From assembly GCA_026707145.1 (NCBI GenBank), contig JAPOXK010000018.1:1-58255 (forward strand): a stretch of 58,255 nucleotides of DNA, read 5' to 3'. Shown here in pieces: positions 1 through 8,283 of the stretch; the first letter of the stretch is position 1, and each line of letters opens with the position of its first letter. A program made the position numbers and the translations under genes. The stretch comes from Chloroflexota bacterium. Lineage in GTDB: Bacteria > Chloroflexota > Dehalococcoidia > Bin125. The notes under the pieces are model-generated. The model saw nothing but the letters and a program-made list of their open reading frames with translations. It ran no database searches and was not told the origin of the DNA.

Positions 1-783
1 CAGCCGGCTGATGCCGGGCCAGCGGAAGATCGTCTCCACCACAAAGGTGTAGCCGATCAATGCCGCGACCTGGAGCGCCGAGAGCGAGATGATCGGCAGC
101 AACGCGTTGCGAAGCGCGTGCTGCCAGATGGTGCGCCAGCGGCTCAGACCTTTAGCGCGGAGCGTGCGGATGTAGTCCTGCTGGAGCTGATCCAGCATGG
201 AGGCGCGCATCAGGCGCAGCATCACGGCGACCCCCTCCGCCGCGAGCACGATGGTCGGCAGGATGAGGTGCTTAATGCCGCCCTTCCCGGAGATGGGGAG
301 CCAATCCAGCTCGATGCCGACGATCAAGATCAAGAACAGCGCCAGGATGAAGTTGGGAATGCCCATGCCGAGCGCGGCGAAGCCCATGATCGTCTGATCG
401 ATCCAGCTGTTGCGCTTGACGGCGGCGATCACGCCGAGGGGAATGGCGATGCTGAAAGTGAGCACGACCCCGGCCGCGACGAGGATGGCGCTGTTCTTGC
501 CGAACTCGGCGATCAGATCGATGATCGGGATATTGCTGTCGATCGAGACCCCGAGATCGCCTCGGAACACGTCCCCCAGGAAGTTCCCGTACTGGACGAT
601 GATGGGATCGTTGAGCCCCTGCTCCTCCCGGAAGCGCTGGCGCTCTTCCTCGGCCGCCATGGGCTGATGGATGATGAACTCGGGCGTCCCCGGCGAGATC
701 CGCAGCGTGAAAAAGATGACGAGGGACGCCGCGAAGATGACGGCGACGGTGTAGACCGACCGCCACAGCAGATAGCGCAGCAC
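1..783 (-). CDS. ABC transporter permease, DppB/OppB-like (3' end cut by window edge)
   Basis: Inner-membrane permease of a peptide/nickel-type (family 5) ABC importer. The reading frame starts at GTG 783 and stays open to base 1, giving 261 codons without a stop. The N-terminus carries one hydrophobic helix (VAVIFAASLVIFFTLR), followed by the periplasmic stretch typical of DppB and then further membrane helices. The EAA cytoplasmic loop, which contacts the ATPase, is recognisable near the end (DYIRTLRAKGLSRWRTIW). A G-rich Shine-Dalgarno (AGGGAG) lies about 9 nt before the GTG. It follows the binding-protein gene on the same strand, so the two form a transporter operon; the second permease and ATPase genes would lie beyond the window. 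The substrate cannot be told. Confidence 0.9.
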   Translation of the reverse strand, partial: MLRYLLWRSVYTVAVIFAASLVIFFTLRISPGTPEFIIHQPMAAEEERQRFREEQGLNDPIIVQYGNFLGDVFRGDLGVSIDSNIPIIDLIAEFGKNSAILVAAGVVLTFSIAIPLGVIAAVKRNSWIDQTIMGFAALGMGIPNFILALFLILIVGIELDWLPISGKGGIKHLILPTIVLAAEGVAVMLRLMRASMLDQLQQDYIRTLRAKGLSRWRTIWQHALRNALLPIISLSALQVAALIGYTFVVETIFRWPGISRL

Positions 784-808
784 GGAAGCCTACTCCCTGC
801 GCTCCGAC

Positions 809-840
809 GGCCGGAGGCGGCGGATTCGCCGCCTCCGGCC
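809..840. repeat. Perfect 14-bp intercistronic hairpin
   Basis: Bases 809-822 are the exact reverse complement of 827-840, with a GATT tetraloop at 823-826. It lies between the stop of the binding-protein gene (873) and the start of the permease (783), both on the minus strand. No T-run follows. Such hairpins between binding-protein and permease genes commonly stabilise the upstream mRNA or partly terminate transcription, so the binding protein is made in excess. The role here is inferred from position. Confidence 0.7.
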
Positions 841-872
841 TGCTCGCGATCCTGGGTTGCTGTGCTGCCTCT

Positions 873-2606
873 CTACGCCTCGATCCAAACGTCTTGGTAG
901 AAGGGGTAGAGGTTAGGCTGCAGCGGGTCCCAGCCGTGGACGCGCTGGTTGTGCACCCAGACGTTGGCGGGCGTCACGATGGGCAGGAACGGCACCTGCT
1001 CCGCTGCGGCGAGCTGGATCTGGCGTGAGGCTGCTTCGCGCTCCTCCTCGTTCGCCGCCATGATCCACTTGTCGTAGCCCTCATTGACCTCGGGGATGTC
1101 GGCACGGGAGCCGTTGCAGCAGCCGCCGATGAACTCCCCTTTGGCCCAGAAGAGGGTACCGTCGATCATGTCGTGCCAGAGGTTGTTGAAGAAGTAGCCG
1201 TCGATGTCTCCTTCAATGATGTCCCCGAAGACGGTTTCCGTCGGGGTGAAGTTCATATCGACGCCTGCGTCGCGCAGGAACTCTTGGACCGCCTGAGCGA
1301 CTTGGGTTTCCTCATCCGCGGGCTCGGAGGGGAGAGTGAACGACATGCGGTCCCCGCCGGATTCACGGATGCCGTCGCTGCCGATCGACCAGCCCGCTGC
1401 GTCGAGCAAGCTGGCAGCGGTTTCGGGGTCGTATTGGCTGAACTCGACGACGCCGGCGTCGTAGTACTTGTCGGCGGTGGGCACGAAGCCGTAGGCCGGC
1501 TCACCCGAGCCGAAGAAGACGGTGTCGACGATCGCTTGGCGGTTGATCGCCTTGGAGATCGCGAGCCGCACGCGCGGGTCGTTGAATCCCAGGTTGGTAC
1601 GCTCGTGGTTGAGGCCCATGAAGTAGTGGCCCCAGGTCACGTTCTCGATCACGACCAAGTCGGGATTGTCCTTCAGCCGCTGGACGTCGGAGAACGCCGG
1701 TGCGTGCAGGGCGTCGATGTTGCCCTCTTCGAGCTCGGCCGCCCGCGTCGCGGCCTCCGGCACGTCGACCCAGCGAATGCCGTCGATGTAGGCCGCTCCC
1801 TGGTTTTGATGGAAGGGCAGCGTGGAGCCCTGGTAGTCGGCCCAGCGCGCCACCTCCAGATGGCTTCCTGGCACGTACTCGGTCAATGTGAAGGGTCCGC
1901 TGCCCCCGTCCTCGCCGGTCGTGCCGTAATCGCCGCGCAGCCGTTCCCATATCTCCGTGTCGAACACCGTGGCGTAGCCGTTGTTGGCGACCGTGGGGAA
2001 TCCGATGAAGGGATGGGAGAAGTCGATCCGTACGGTGTTGTCCGGGGTCGCGGTGATGCTCTCGACCGGTCCCCAGAACAGGAAGACGAAGCCGCCGCCC
2101 TCGGGGTTGTTGGTCCAGTTCAGCGAAGCGGCCACGGTGTCCGCGTTGATCGGCTTGCCGGTGTGGAAGGTCAACCCTTCGCGCATCTGGAAGTTCCAGC
2201 TGAGCCCGTCGTCGCTGATCTCCCAGCCGGCGGCGAGCAGCGGCAGGTTTTCGGCGTTTTCGTCGAGGGCGAAGAGCGTCTCATGCACTGCGGGGAACGA
2301 CGACGCGTCCCACCACAACGCCGCGATAGGGTCCATGCGCTCGCTGCCGCGGCTGTAGCCCTCGCGCAGAACACCCCCCATTGTCGGTCCGGCAGGTTCC
2401 TCGACGACCGGCTCCGGCGCGGGCTCGGCAGGCGTGGCGGGTTCGGCGGTCTCCGCTACGGCGTCGGCTGCTTCTTCATCGTCGTCGCCGCAACCAACGA
2501 GAGCGAGGCCCGCGGCGCCAACGCCCGCCGACCCCGCTGCGGTAAGCAGCGCGCGCCTGCTTACGCTGCGCCCGCGCAGCGTCCTTCGGCGATCTTCAAG
2601 GGACAT
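873..2606 (-). CDS. ABC transporter substrate-binding lipoprotein, family 5 (peptide/nickel type)
   Basis: 577-residue extracytoplasmic binding protein. Start ATG 2606 was chosen because GGAG lies 6 nt upstream and a signal sequence follows; the frame is open further upstream but that part looks non-coding. Residues 14-21 hold a twin-arginine-like motif (SVSRRALL), then a hydrophobic stretch ending in a lipobox (LVGC, Cys39), suggesting Tat export and lipid anchoring. An acidic and Pro/Ala-rich linker follows, then the SBP_bac_5 fold from about residue 75 (for example LDENAENLPLLAAGWEIS and AISKAINRQAIVDTVFFGSG). It heads the minus-strand transporter operon with the permease after a strong hairpin. 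The ligand is unknown; oligopeptides are the family default. Confidence 0.92.
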   Translation of the reverse strand: MSLEDRRRTLRGRSVSRRALLTAAGSAGVGAAGLALVGCGDDDEEAADAVAETAEPATPAEPAPEPVVEEPAGPTMGGVLREGYSRGSERMDPIAALWWDASSFPAVHETLFALDENAENLPLLAAGWEISDDGLSWNFQMREGLTFHTGKPINADTVAASLNWTNNPEGGGFVFLFWGPVESITATPDNTVRIDFSHPFIGFPTVANNGYATVFDTEIWERLRGDYGTTGEDGGSGPFTLTEYVPGSHLEVARWADYQGSTLPFHQNQGAAYIDGIRWVDVPEAATRAAELEEGNIDALHAPAFSDVQRLKDNPDLVVIENVTWGHYFMGLNHERTNLGFNDPRVRLAISKAINRQAIVDTVFFGSGEPAYGFVPTADKYYDAGVVEFSQYDPETAASLLDAAGWSIGSDGIRESGGDRMSFTLPSEPADEETQVAQAVQEFLRDAGVDMNFTPTETVFGDIIEGDIDGYFFNNLWHDMIDGTLFWAKGEFIGGCCNGSRADIPEVNEGYDKWIMAANEEEREAASRQIQLAAAEQVPFLPIVTPANVWVHNQRVHGWDPLQPNLYPFYQDVWIEA

Positions 2607-2855
2607 CTCGCACTCCTTTCCTAAAACGCTGTAGCTCGGTCGGCGGCAGCGCTCGCTCCATTGTCCGCGCCGTGCCTCTCGCAGCAAGCAGCGCAGACCC
2701 TCATGGTGCGGAGTATAGGAGGATTGGATAGGTTTTGAACGTGGTTCGGCTTGGGAGCGGCTCATTGACATTATGGTCGGGAGTACTGGAAGATCCGCCT
2801 CCCGAATAGGTCAGCCGAACGGCGATCTCCGAAAGATTTTGTGAAAGGAAGCGCA
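2607..2855. promoter_or_regulatory. Divergent intergenic promoter region
   Basis: Separates the minus-strand binding-protein gene from the plus-strand SDR gene. On the minus strand a TATACT hexamer at 2712-2717 could serve as a -10 element, with a poor -35 about 16 nt upstream. On the plus strand a perfect TTGACA lies at 2765-2770, but no good -10 follows at 17-18 nt. These are pattern matches only. Confidence 0.3.
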
Positions 2856-3629
2856 ATGGGCGCGGAGAAGCTAGGTCCTGCGCTCGTTACCGGATCCTCG
2901 CGTGGCATCGGTGCGGCGTCGGCGCGCAAGCTCGCCGAGCAGGGGCGCGATATCGCCGTGTGCGGCTACGCGCATATGGACGAAGCGGAAAGCGTGGCGG
3001 GCGAAATTCGCGCCCTTGGCGTCCGGGCGGAGATATTCCAGACCGACCTCACCGATCGCGCGCAGGCGATCCGGTTGGTGTCCGACGCGATCGAGCGGCT
3101 GGGTGACCTGGAGGTGATCGTGGGGAACGCCGGAGTCGATGTCACGCAGCCGGTCGCCTTCGCCGATTACGACGACGAACTCTGGGAGCGGATGCTCGCG
3201 ATCCACCTCACGACCCCGTTCGTGATGGCGCGCGCGGCGCTGCCGCACTTCCTGGCGCGCGGCTCCGGCATCGTCATCAACGTCTCCTCGATCGCGGGCG
3301 AGGTGTCCTGGCCGGGCAACGTCGGCTACAACGCGGCGAAGGCGGGCATGATTAATATGACGCGCACGCTGGCGACCGAGTACGCCAAGCAAGGGATCCG
3401 CGCCAACTGCGTTTGCCCCGGCATCATCGCCACGCAGTTGAGCTGGGATTACATCAACGGCGCCGATGACCCCGAGGAGGCGGAGCGGATCGCGAACGAG
3501 GCGCAGCCGATCGGACGGATGGGAACGGCCGACGAGATCGCCGCCGCCGTCGCCTTCCTGGCTTCGCCCGAAGCTTCTTACGTAACGGGGGCCGCCTTCG
3601 TGGTCGACGGTGGCTACCTGGCGGTGTAG
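2856..3629 (+). CDS. Short-chain dehydrogenase/reductase (FabG-like SDR)
   Basis: 257-residue NAD(P)-dependent oxidoreductase of the classical SDR family. ATG 2856 was chosen because AAGGAA lies 5 nt upstream; an in-frame GTG at 2841 is possible but overlaps that site. Visible motifs are the cofactor-binding TGSSRGIG near the N-terminus, NAG (VGNAGVD), the catalytic Ser in NVSSIAGE, the catalytic pair YNAAK, and the PG loop (VCPGIIAT). The C-terminus VVDGGYLAV is typical. Eleven bases separate it from the EthD-like gene, so the two are probably co-transcribed. The substrate is unknown; FabG-like enzymes outside fatty-acid clusters act on many ketones and alcohols. Confidence 0.92.
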   Translation: MGAEKLGPALVTGSSRGIGAASARKLAEQGRDIAVCGYAHMDEAESVAGEIRALGVRAEIFQTDLTDRAQAIRLVSDAIERLGDLEVIVGNAGVDVTQPVAFADYDDELWERMLAIHLTTPFVMARAALPHFLARGSGIVINVSSIAGEVSWPGNVGYNAAKAGMINMTRTLATEYAKQGIRANCVCPGIIATQLSWDYINGADDPEEAERIANEAQPIGRMGTADEIAAAVAFLASPEASYVTGAAFVVDGGYLAV

Positions 3630-3640
3630 TCACGCCCGCG

Positions 3641-3964
3641 ATGGTTCGCTATATCGTGTTGGTCAAGCGCCGCGCCGATCTCGATCGCGAGACGTTTCTC
3701 CGACTCTGGACGCAAGATCACGCGGCGCTCATCGGGCGGCTCCCGTGGCTGCGCCGCTACCAGTTTGGACCGACGCTTCCAGTTCCAGGATATGAGCCCC
3801 TGTACGACGGCATCGGCCAGCTTTGGTTCGACTCTGTTGAGGCTGCTCTCGCAGCGTTTCAAAGCCCCGCAGGACAAGCCGCCCGTGCCGACACGCCCCG
3901 CTTCGCGGATACCGAGGCGGTCCGGCGCTTCTTCGCGGAAGATCCGGCGCCGCGTCCCGGCTGA
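3641..3964 (+). CDS. EthD-family / dimeric alpha-beta barrel protein
   Basis: 107-residue small protein with the ferredoxin-like alpha-beta pattern of EthD proteins. It opens with a beta strand (MVRYIVLVKRR), continues with the usual helix containing W and H (LRLWTQDHAALI), and has a central Tyr-rich strand and a C-terminal half with a conserved hydrophobic core (GQLWFDSVEAALAAF). EthD members act in ring or ether degradation or as small isomerases and usually dimerise. No clear Shine-Dalgarno precedes ATG 3641, consistent with coupling to the SDR 11 nt upstream. It converges on the metallo-hydrolase gene with an 18-base gap. Exact reaction not identifiable. Confidence 0.8.
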   Translation: MVRYIVLVKRRADLDRETFLRLWTQDHAALIGRLPWLRRYQFGPTLPVPGYEPLYDGIGQLWFDSVEAALAAFQSPAGQAARADTPRFADTEAVRRFFAEDPAPRPG

Positions 3965-3982
3965 GGCGTGCCGTTCGGCCCG

Positions 3983-4726
3983 TTAGTCGAGCAACCCTTT
4001 CGGCAGGCCGATGCGGTTGAACTGGTCGGCGGCGGCGACCACGTGCCGCTTCCCGTTCCGCAGCGACGGCGTCAGGTGGCCCGGGAGCAGCGCTTCGAAC
4101 TCGTAGTCGAGCAGCTTGTTCATGGAGTCGGCGTACTCTTGCACGCTGGAATCCTGCACATTCTGCAAGATGATGCGCCCCCCCCAGAAGATGTGGTCGC
4201 TGCTGAAGAGGCAGGCGCGCGCGCTGTTGCGCGAGAGGATGCAGTAGTGGCCCATGCAGTGGCCCGGCGTGGCGATCGCCTCCAGTTCGATGTTGCCGAT
4301 CCGGAAGCGCTTGCCGTCCGTCATCTCGTCCTCGACGTCGCAGCCCTCCCAGCGGAACTCCGGCGGGTAGAAGTTGAAGGACTGGGCCCAGGTCAGTCCG
4401 ATCTGATCGGCGTCGCCGGCGCGGATCGTCGGTGCCGCCTCCGCGCCGGCGATGACCGGGATGTTGCCGAGCATGCGCTTGACGCGGGCGAGAGCGCCCG
4501 TGTGATCGGCGTGGTAGTGCGTGGAGAAGATCGTGGAGATGCGGCCCGGGTCGATCCCGTCCTCCTTGATGTTCTGCAGGACCTCATCCGGCCCGTCGAA
4601 GCCGGTGTCGATCAGCGCCATCTCATCGCCGCCGTCGATCACATAGACGTGGCAGTCGAGGCGGTTCGAGAGATTGAAGGCGTAGTCGCCGCCTCCAACG
4701 ATGTAGACGTCCGGTAGGATCTTCAT
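3983..4726 (-). CDS. Metallo-beta-lactamase fold hydrolase
   Basis: 247-residue metal-dependent hydrolase. The zinc-binding HxHxDH motif is present (STHYHADHTG), followed by the later His of TPGHCMGH, the bridging Asp in SSDHIFWGG and the final His in LLPGHLTP, so the dinuclear site appears complete. Start ATG 4726 overlaps the stop of the upstream SDR by four bases (ATGA), indicating translational coupling. It is the last gene of a minus-strand operon (E1-alpha, E1-beta, SDR, this gene). Glyoxalase-II-like, lactonase or thioesterase activity are all possible; context suggests acyl or lactone metabolism, which is an inference. Confidence 0.9.
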   Translation of the reverse strand: MKILPDVYIVGGGDYAFNLSNRLDCHVYVIDGGDEMALIDTGFDGPDEVLQNIKEDGIDPGRISTIFSTHYHADHTGALARVKRMLGNIPVIAGAEAAPTIRAGDADQIGLTWAQSFNFYPPEFRWEGCDVEDEMTDGKRFRIGNIELEAIATPGHCMGHYCILSRNSARACLFSSDHIFWGGRIILQNVQDSSVQEYADSMNKLLDYEFEALLPGHLTPSLRNGKRHVVAAADQFNRIGLPKGLLD

Positions 4727-5520
4727 GCGCTTCCCTCCGGGATGGAATAGGCGTGTGCGGTGAGTCCGCCGTCCACCACTACGTTCTGGCCGGTGATCAT
4801 TGCCGCGTCGTCCGACGCGAGGAACGCGAATGCCGCCGCGATCTCCTCCGGCTCGATCAGCCGTTGATGGAGCGGGACGAGCGGGAAGCTGCGCTGGAAC
4901 TCCTGCATCAGATCGTCGCCCACGATGTCGCGCGATTGCTGGGTATTGGCCGGGCCCGGGCTCACGCAGTTGACGCGGATCTTGTACGGCGCCAGCTCGA
5001 TCGCCATGTTCTGGACGAGGTTCACGATCCCCGCCTTGGTGACGCCGTAGTGCGCGAACAGCTTGGAGGCGCCGAGAGAGGAGATCGAGGAGGTGTACGC
5101 GATCACGCCGCCGCCTTGCTCCTTCATCACGCGCCCGGCCGCCTGGCCGAGCAGGAAGGATGCGCTGAGGTTGACCGCGATGACGCGGTTCCACGAGTCC
5201 TCCTGCATGTCGAGAAAGGCCTCTTCGGTCCAGGCGGCGGCGTTGCTGATCAGGATGTCGAGGCGGCCGGCCGTCTCGACCGCGGTATCGACGACCCGCC
5301 GGCAGTCGGCGCTGAGGCCGACATCGGCACGCAGACCTGTAGCCCGGGCGCCCGTTGCGGCCAGTTCGCCGACGACGTGATCAAGCCGCTCTTGCTTGAG
5401 GTCGACCAGGAACACCTGCTCGGCGCCCTCCGCGGCGAAGCGCAGGGCGGTGGCGCGGCCGAAACCGCTTCCGCCGCCGGTGATCAACGCGGTCTTGCCT
5501 TTGAGGCGCTGCAGCTCCAT
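4723..5520 (-). CDS. Short-chain dehydrogenase/reductase
   Basis: 265-residue classical SDR. Motifs: TGGGSGFG cofactor loop near residue 15, NAAA (ILISNAAAWTEE), catalytic Ser in AYTSSISS, YGVTK active site and the SPGPANTQQ loop. The Asp following the second beta strand (FLVDLKQ) suggests NAD rather than NADP. It starts 19 bases after the E1-beta stop and its stop overlaps the metallo-hydrolase start, so it is the third gene of the operon. Operon membership suggests it works on a ketone or hydroxyl related to the 2-oxo acid or acetoin substrate of the E1 pair, but this is not proven. Confidence 0.92.
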   Translation of the reverse strand: MELQRLKGKTALITGGGSGFGRATALRFAAEGAEQVFLVDLKQERLDHVVGELAATGARATGLRADVGLSADCRRVVDTAVETAGRLDILISNAAAWTEEAFLDMQEDSWNRVIAVNLSASFLLGQAAGRVMKEQGGGVIAYTSSISSLGASKLFAHYGVTKAGIVNLVQNMAIELAPYKIRVNCVSPGPANTQQSRDIVGDDLMQEFQRSFPLVPLHQRLIEPEEIAAAFAFLASDDAAMITGQNVVVDGGLTAHAYSIPEGSA

Positions 5521-5539
5521 GGGGCGCCCTTCGGTCGTC

Positions 5540-6541
5540 CTAGGCCGGTGCGGCGTTCAGGGTAGCCCGGACCGTCTCGGCGATGGATTCCGCGCTCGGA
5601 AGCAGCGCCTCCTGCAGGGTGGCGGCCGCGGGCATGCGGATGTCCGGGGCGCCGACGCGGGCCACCGGGCCGTCCAAGTCCCAGAAGCGCTCCTCCGTGG
5701 CCCACGCGGCCAACTCGGCGCCGAAGCCGGCGGTGCGGTTCGCTTCGTGCGCGATCACCAGCCGTCCGGTCCGTTCGAGCGACGCGGCGATCGTGTCGTG
5801 ATCGACGGGCGAAACCCAGCGCAAATCGATGACGGCGGCGCTAATGCCCTCGGCCTCCAAGCGTTGCGCCGCCGCCTCCGCTTCGCCGACCATCCGCGAC
5901 CAGCTCACGATGGTCACGTCTTCGCCGGGCCGCCGCAGCTGCGCTCTGCCGATGGGAGCGAGCGGCCGCTCCAGCTCGACCGGCCCTCTGCTGGCGTAGA
6001 GGGCGCGGCTCTCGATGATCAGGGCGGGGTCGTCGGAGGCGATGGCGCTGCGCAGCATGTCGTAGGCGTCCTGCGGGTTGGCGGGCAGGCCGACGCGGAT
6101 TCCGGGAACGTGCGCGAACACCGCTTCGAGGCTCTGGGAATGCTGCGCGCAGGATCCTGGCGTGCGCCCCTGCTGCGTGCGAATCGTGAGCGGCACACGG
6201 AAGCCGCCGTTGGAGACGTAGTGGATGTTGGGAAGCTGATTCACGAGCTGGTCCATCGCCACCTGCGTGAAGTCCATGAACATGATCTCGACGATCGGCC
6301 GGTAGCCGCGCATGGCGGCGCCGATGGCGGCTCCCACGAAGGCCGATTCCGTGATCGGCGTATCGATGACGCGGTCGCCGAACTCGCCGTGCAGGCCGCG
6401 CGTCGCCCCGAAGGGGCCGTTGGGAAGGGCGACGTCCTCCCCGAGGATGAGGGCCTTGGGATACTCGCGCAGCGCCCAACGCAGCCCCTCGTTGACGGCG
6501 CGGATATAGGTGATCTCCTCGGTGACGGCGTTAGTCGACAT
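5540..6541 (-). CDS. 2-oxo acid / acetoin dehydrogenase E1 component, beta subunit
   Basis: 333-residue beta subunit of a thiamine-diphosphate dehydrogenase (PdhB/AcoB type). The pyrimidine-binding N-terminal domain shows LGEDVALPNGPFGATRGL and TPITESAFVGAAIGAAMRG; the C-terminal domain shows DLRWVSPVDHDTIAASLERT and HEANRTAGFGAELAAW, as in this family. ATG 6541 lies inside the last 11 bases of the alpha-subunit gene, so the two are translationally coupled and should form the alpha2-beta2 heterotetramer. No lipoyl E2 or flavoprotein E3 gene is in the cluster; partners must be encoded elsewhere, or the enzyme may use a different acceptor. Confidence 0.93.
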   Translation of the reverse strand: MSTNAVTEEITYIRAVNEGLRWALREYPKALILGEDVALPNGPFGATRGLHGEFGDRVIDTPITESAFVGAAIGAAMRGYRPIVEIMFMDFTQVAMDQLVNQLPNIHYVSNGGFRVPLTIRTQQGRTPGSCAQHSQSLEAVFAHVPGIRVGLPANPQDAYDMLRSAIASDDPALIIESRALYASRGPVELERPLAPIGRAQLRRPGEDVTIVSWSRMVGEAEAAAQRLEAEGISAAVIDLRWVSPVDHDTIAASLERTGRLVIAHEANRTAGFGAELAAWATEERFWDLDGPVARVGAPDIRMPAAATLQEALLPSAESIAETVRATLNAAPA

Positions 6542-7478
6542 AGACGCCCAGGGCCGCTCCGGCGGGGTCGGGGCGAGGGTAGCCCATCGCTTCCTGGACG
6601 GCGCTTTCGATCGTCGCCTCCACCTCCTCGTCAACGACCGCCAGCTCCGCGCCGAGCTCCTGCCCCGCCGCCGCCCGCAACCGGGTCAACGGCTCGCGGG
6701 TCTTGGCTGCTTCCACCTCCCCGGCGGGCCGGTACTGCTGCGCGTCGCCGGTGTAGTGCCCGACGAGGCGCTCGGTCATCGCTTCCACCAGGGTCGGCCC
6801 GCCGCCGCTCCGGGCGCGCGCCACGGCCTCGGCCACGGCGGCTTGGACGACGGCCGTGTCGTTGCCGTCCACGGTGACGCTGGGAATGCCGAACCCGGCC
6901 GCCCGCTGCGCCAGCGGATCGATCGCGACCATCTCCTTGATTGGGGTCATCTCCGAATAGATGTTGTTCTCGACCACCACGACGAGCGGCAGCGCCAGCG
7001 CGGCGGCGAAGTTGAGGGCTTCGCCGACCGCCCCTTGGTTGAGGGCGCCGTCGCCGATCGAGACGAGGCTGACCGCGCCGGCGCCGTCGCGCCGTGCCGC
7101 CAGGGCGGCGCCGGCGGCGATGGGCACGCCGGCGCCGACGATCGAGTTTTCGCCCAGGAAACCGTATGGCGCGCCGCATAGATAGGCGGAGCCGCCGCGG
7201 CCGCCGCACAGCGGAGAGGCCCGGCCCATGAGCTCCGCGAACAGATCGGGCAAGGGCAGGCCGCGCGCGATCGCCCAGCCATGCCCGCGGTATGTCGCGG
7301 TCAGGGCGTCGTCGGCGCGCAGCTCGCGGCAGGCGCCCACGGGGATCGCCTCTTGACCGTTGCACAGGTGCATCGAGCCCTGGATCAAGCCCTCCTGGTG
7401 GAGGGAGAGCAGACGCTCCTCGAAGCGCCGGATCGTCAAGATCGCGCGGTAGGTTTCGGGCAGGGACGGCGCGTCCAT
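6531..7478 (-). CDS. 2-oxo acid / acetoin dehydrogenase E1 component, alpha subunit
   Basis: 315-residue alpha subunit. The thiamine-diphosphate/Mg motif runs from GDG to NN (SIGDGALNQGAVGEALN then VVVVENN), about 30 residues apart as usual. GENSIVGAGVPIAAGAAL is characteristic of pyruvate/acetoin dehydrogenase alpha chains. ATG 7478 (MDAPSLPETYRAIL) was chosen over the longer open frame because the family alignment begins here. It is the first gene of the four-gene minus-strand operon and is divergent from the DsbA-like selenoprotein gene across 130 bases. Whether the substrate is pyruvate, acetoin or a branched oxo acid cannot be decided. Confidence 0.93.
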   Translation of the reverse strand: MDAPSLPETYRAILTIRRFEERLLSLHQEGLIQGSMHLCNGQEAIPVGACRELRADDALTATYRGHGWAIARGLPLPDLFAELMGRASPLCGGRGGSAYLCGAPYGFLGENSIVGAGVPIAAGAALAARRDGAGAVSLVSIGDGALNQGAVGEALNFAAALALPLVVVVENNIYSEMTPIKEMVAIDPLAQRAAGFGIPSVTVDGNDTAVVQAAVAEAVARARSGGGPTLVEAMTERLVGHYTGDAQQYRPAGEVEAAKTREPLTRLRAAAGQELGAELAVVDEEVEATIESAVQEAMGYPRPDPAGAALGVYVD

Positions 7479-7608
7479 CTTCCGACCGTTCTGCGTGCTG
7501 GCGCTGCCTTCAGGCCCTGATGCTAGCAGCGTCCGCCAGCGCGCCGGCCGCCGGTCGAAGCGGCGGCCACGGTGGTGATGGTAGGGTGCGGGTGAGCAGG
7601 AGGAAACG

Positions 7609-8223
7609 GTGGGGCGACGACGGCTGGCTTGGGGGCCGCTGCTGCTGGTCTGCCTGCTGGCGGCGGCATGCAATGGTGGGGCCGAGAGCGAGGAACCGGC
7701 CGCTATCCCAACCGCGCGCAACACGCTCGGGTCCGCGGAGGCGCCGCTCCACGTGGTGCACTGGGGCGATTTCCAGTGACCCGGCTGCCGGGTGTTTGCG
7801 ACTCAGTTTGAGCCGCCCTTCGTGGAGGAGTTCGTGCAGACGGGGATCGCCCGCTTCACGTTCCGGCATTTCCCGCACCTGGGCCCTGCGAGCGAAGAAG
7901 CGGCGCTCGCCGCCGAGTGCGCGGCCGATCAAGCGGCGTTCTTCCCGTACCACGATGCGCTCTTCGAGCGGCAGGCGCAGGGGCTGTCGCGCGCGGAAGT
8001 GGACGGCGCCGCGCGGGCTGCCGGCTTGGATCTGGAGCTGTTCTCGGACTGCCTGGACTCGCGGATCCATCAGGATGCCCTGGCAGCGGAGATCGAGGAG
8101 GCGCGCCGCTTGGGCGTCGCGTCGACCCCCTTCGTGCTGGTGAACGGCGTCCGCGTCCCCCTCTCGACAGCCGAAGAGTTCCTCGCCCTCCTCCGCGCGC
8201 TCGCGGCGCAAGCGGGAAACTAG
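7609..8223 (+). CDS. DsbA-like thioredoxin-fold lipoprotein, selenocysteine-containing (UGA 7777-7779 = Sec57)
   Basis: 204-residue predicted selenoprotein, read through an in-frame UGA. Start GTG 7609 has a perfect AGGAGG at 7598-7603, 5 nt upstream. A signal peptide ends in a lipobox (CLLAAAC, Cys20), so it should be anchored outside the membrane. The redox site reads GDFQ-U-P-G-C-RVF: UGA replaces the first Cys of the CxxC motif of DsbA/Thioredoxin_4 proteins (usually DFQCPxCRxF). Downstream, in the same frame, are a helical insert (AAECAADQAAFFPYHDALF) and the cis-Pro loop VASTPFVLVNG. Upstream and downstream parts both fit the family, so a nonsense mutation or sequencing error is less likely. 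A SECIS-like hairpin lies at 7798-7816. Probable role: envelope thiol-disulfide exchange. Confidence 0.85.
7798..7816 (+). promoter_or_regulatory. Candidate bacterial SECIS hairpin for the DsbA-like gene
   Basis: Lower stem GCG (7798-7800) pairs with CGC (7814-7816), one A-C mismatch follows, then CUCA (7802-7805) pairs with UGAG (7809-7812), closing a GUU loop. The loop G at 7806 is 26 nt after the UGA. Bacterial SECIS elements are short hairpins about 16-37 nt after the UGA with G in the first loop positions, so this fits. Pairing was worked out by eye. Confidence 0.65.
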
Positions 8224-8283
8224 AGCCTCCAGCCTGCCGGCAGGGGTGCGGTGAACGGGGGAACGGGGATTGAGGGGGAGCCC

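Noticed and set aside
7777..7779. Reading the DsbA-like gene as a pseudogene with a nonsense mutation
   Set aside because: The stop is exactly UGA, exactly at a redox Cys position, with a well-placed G-loop hairpin, and everything else in the gene is intact. A second gene nearby shows the same pattern.
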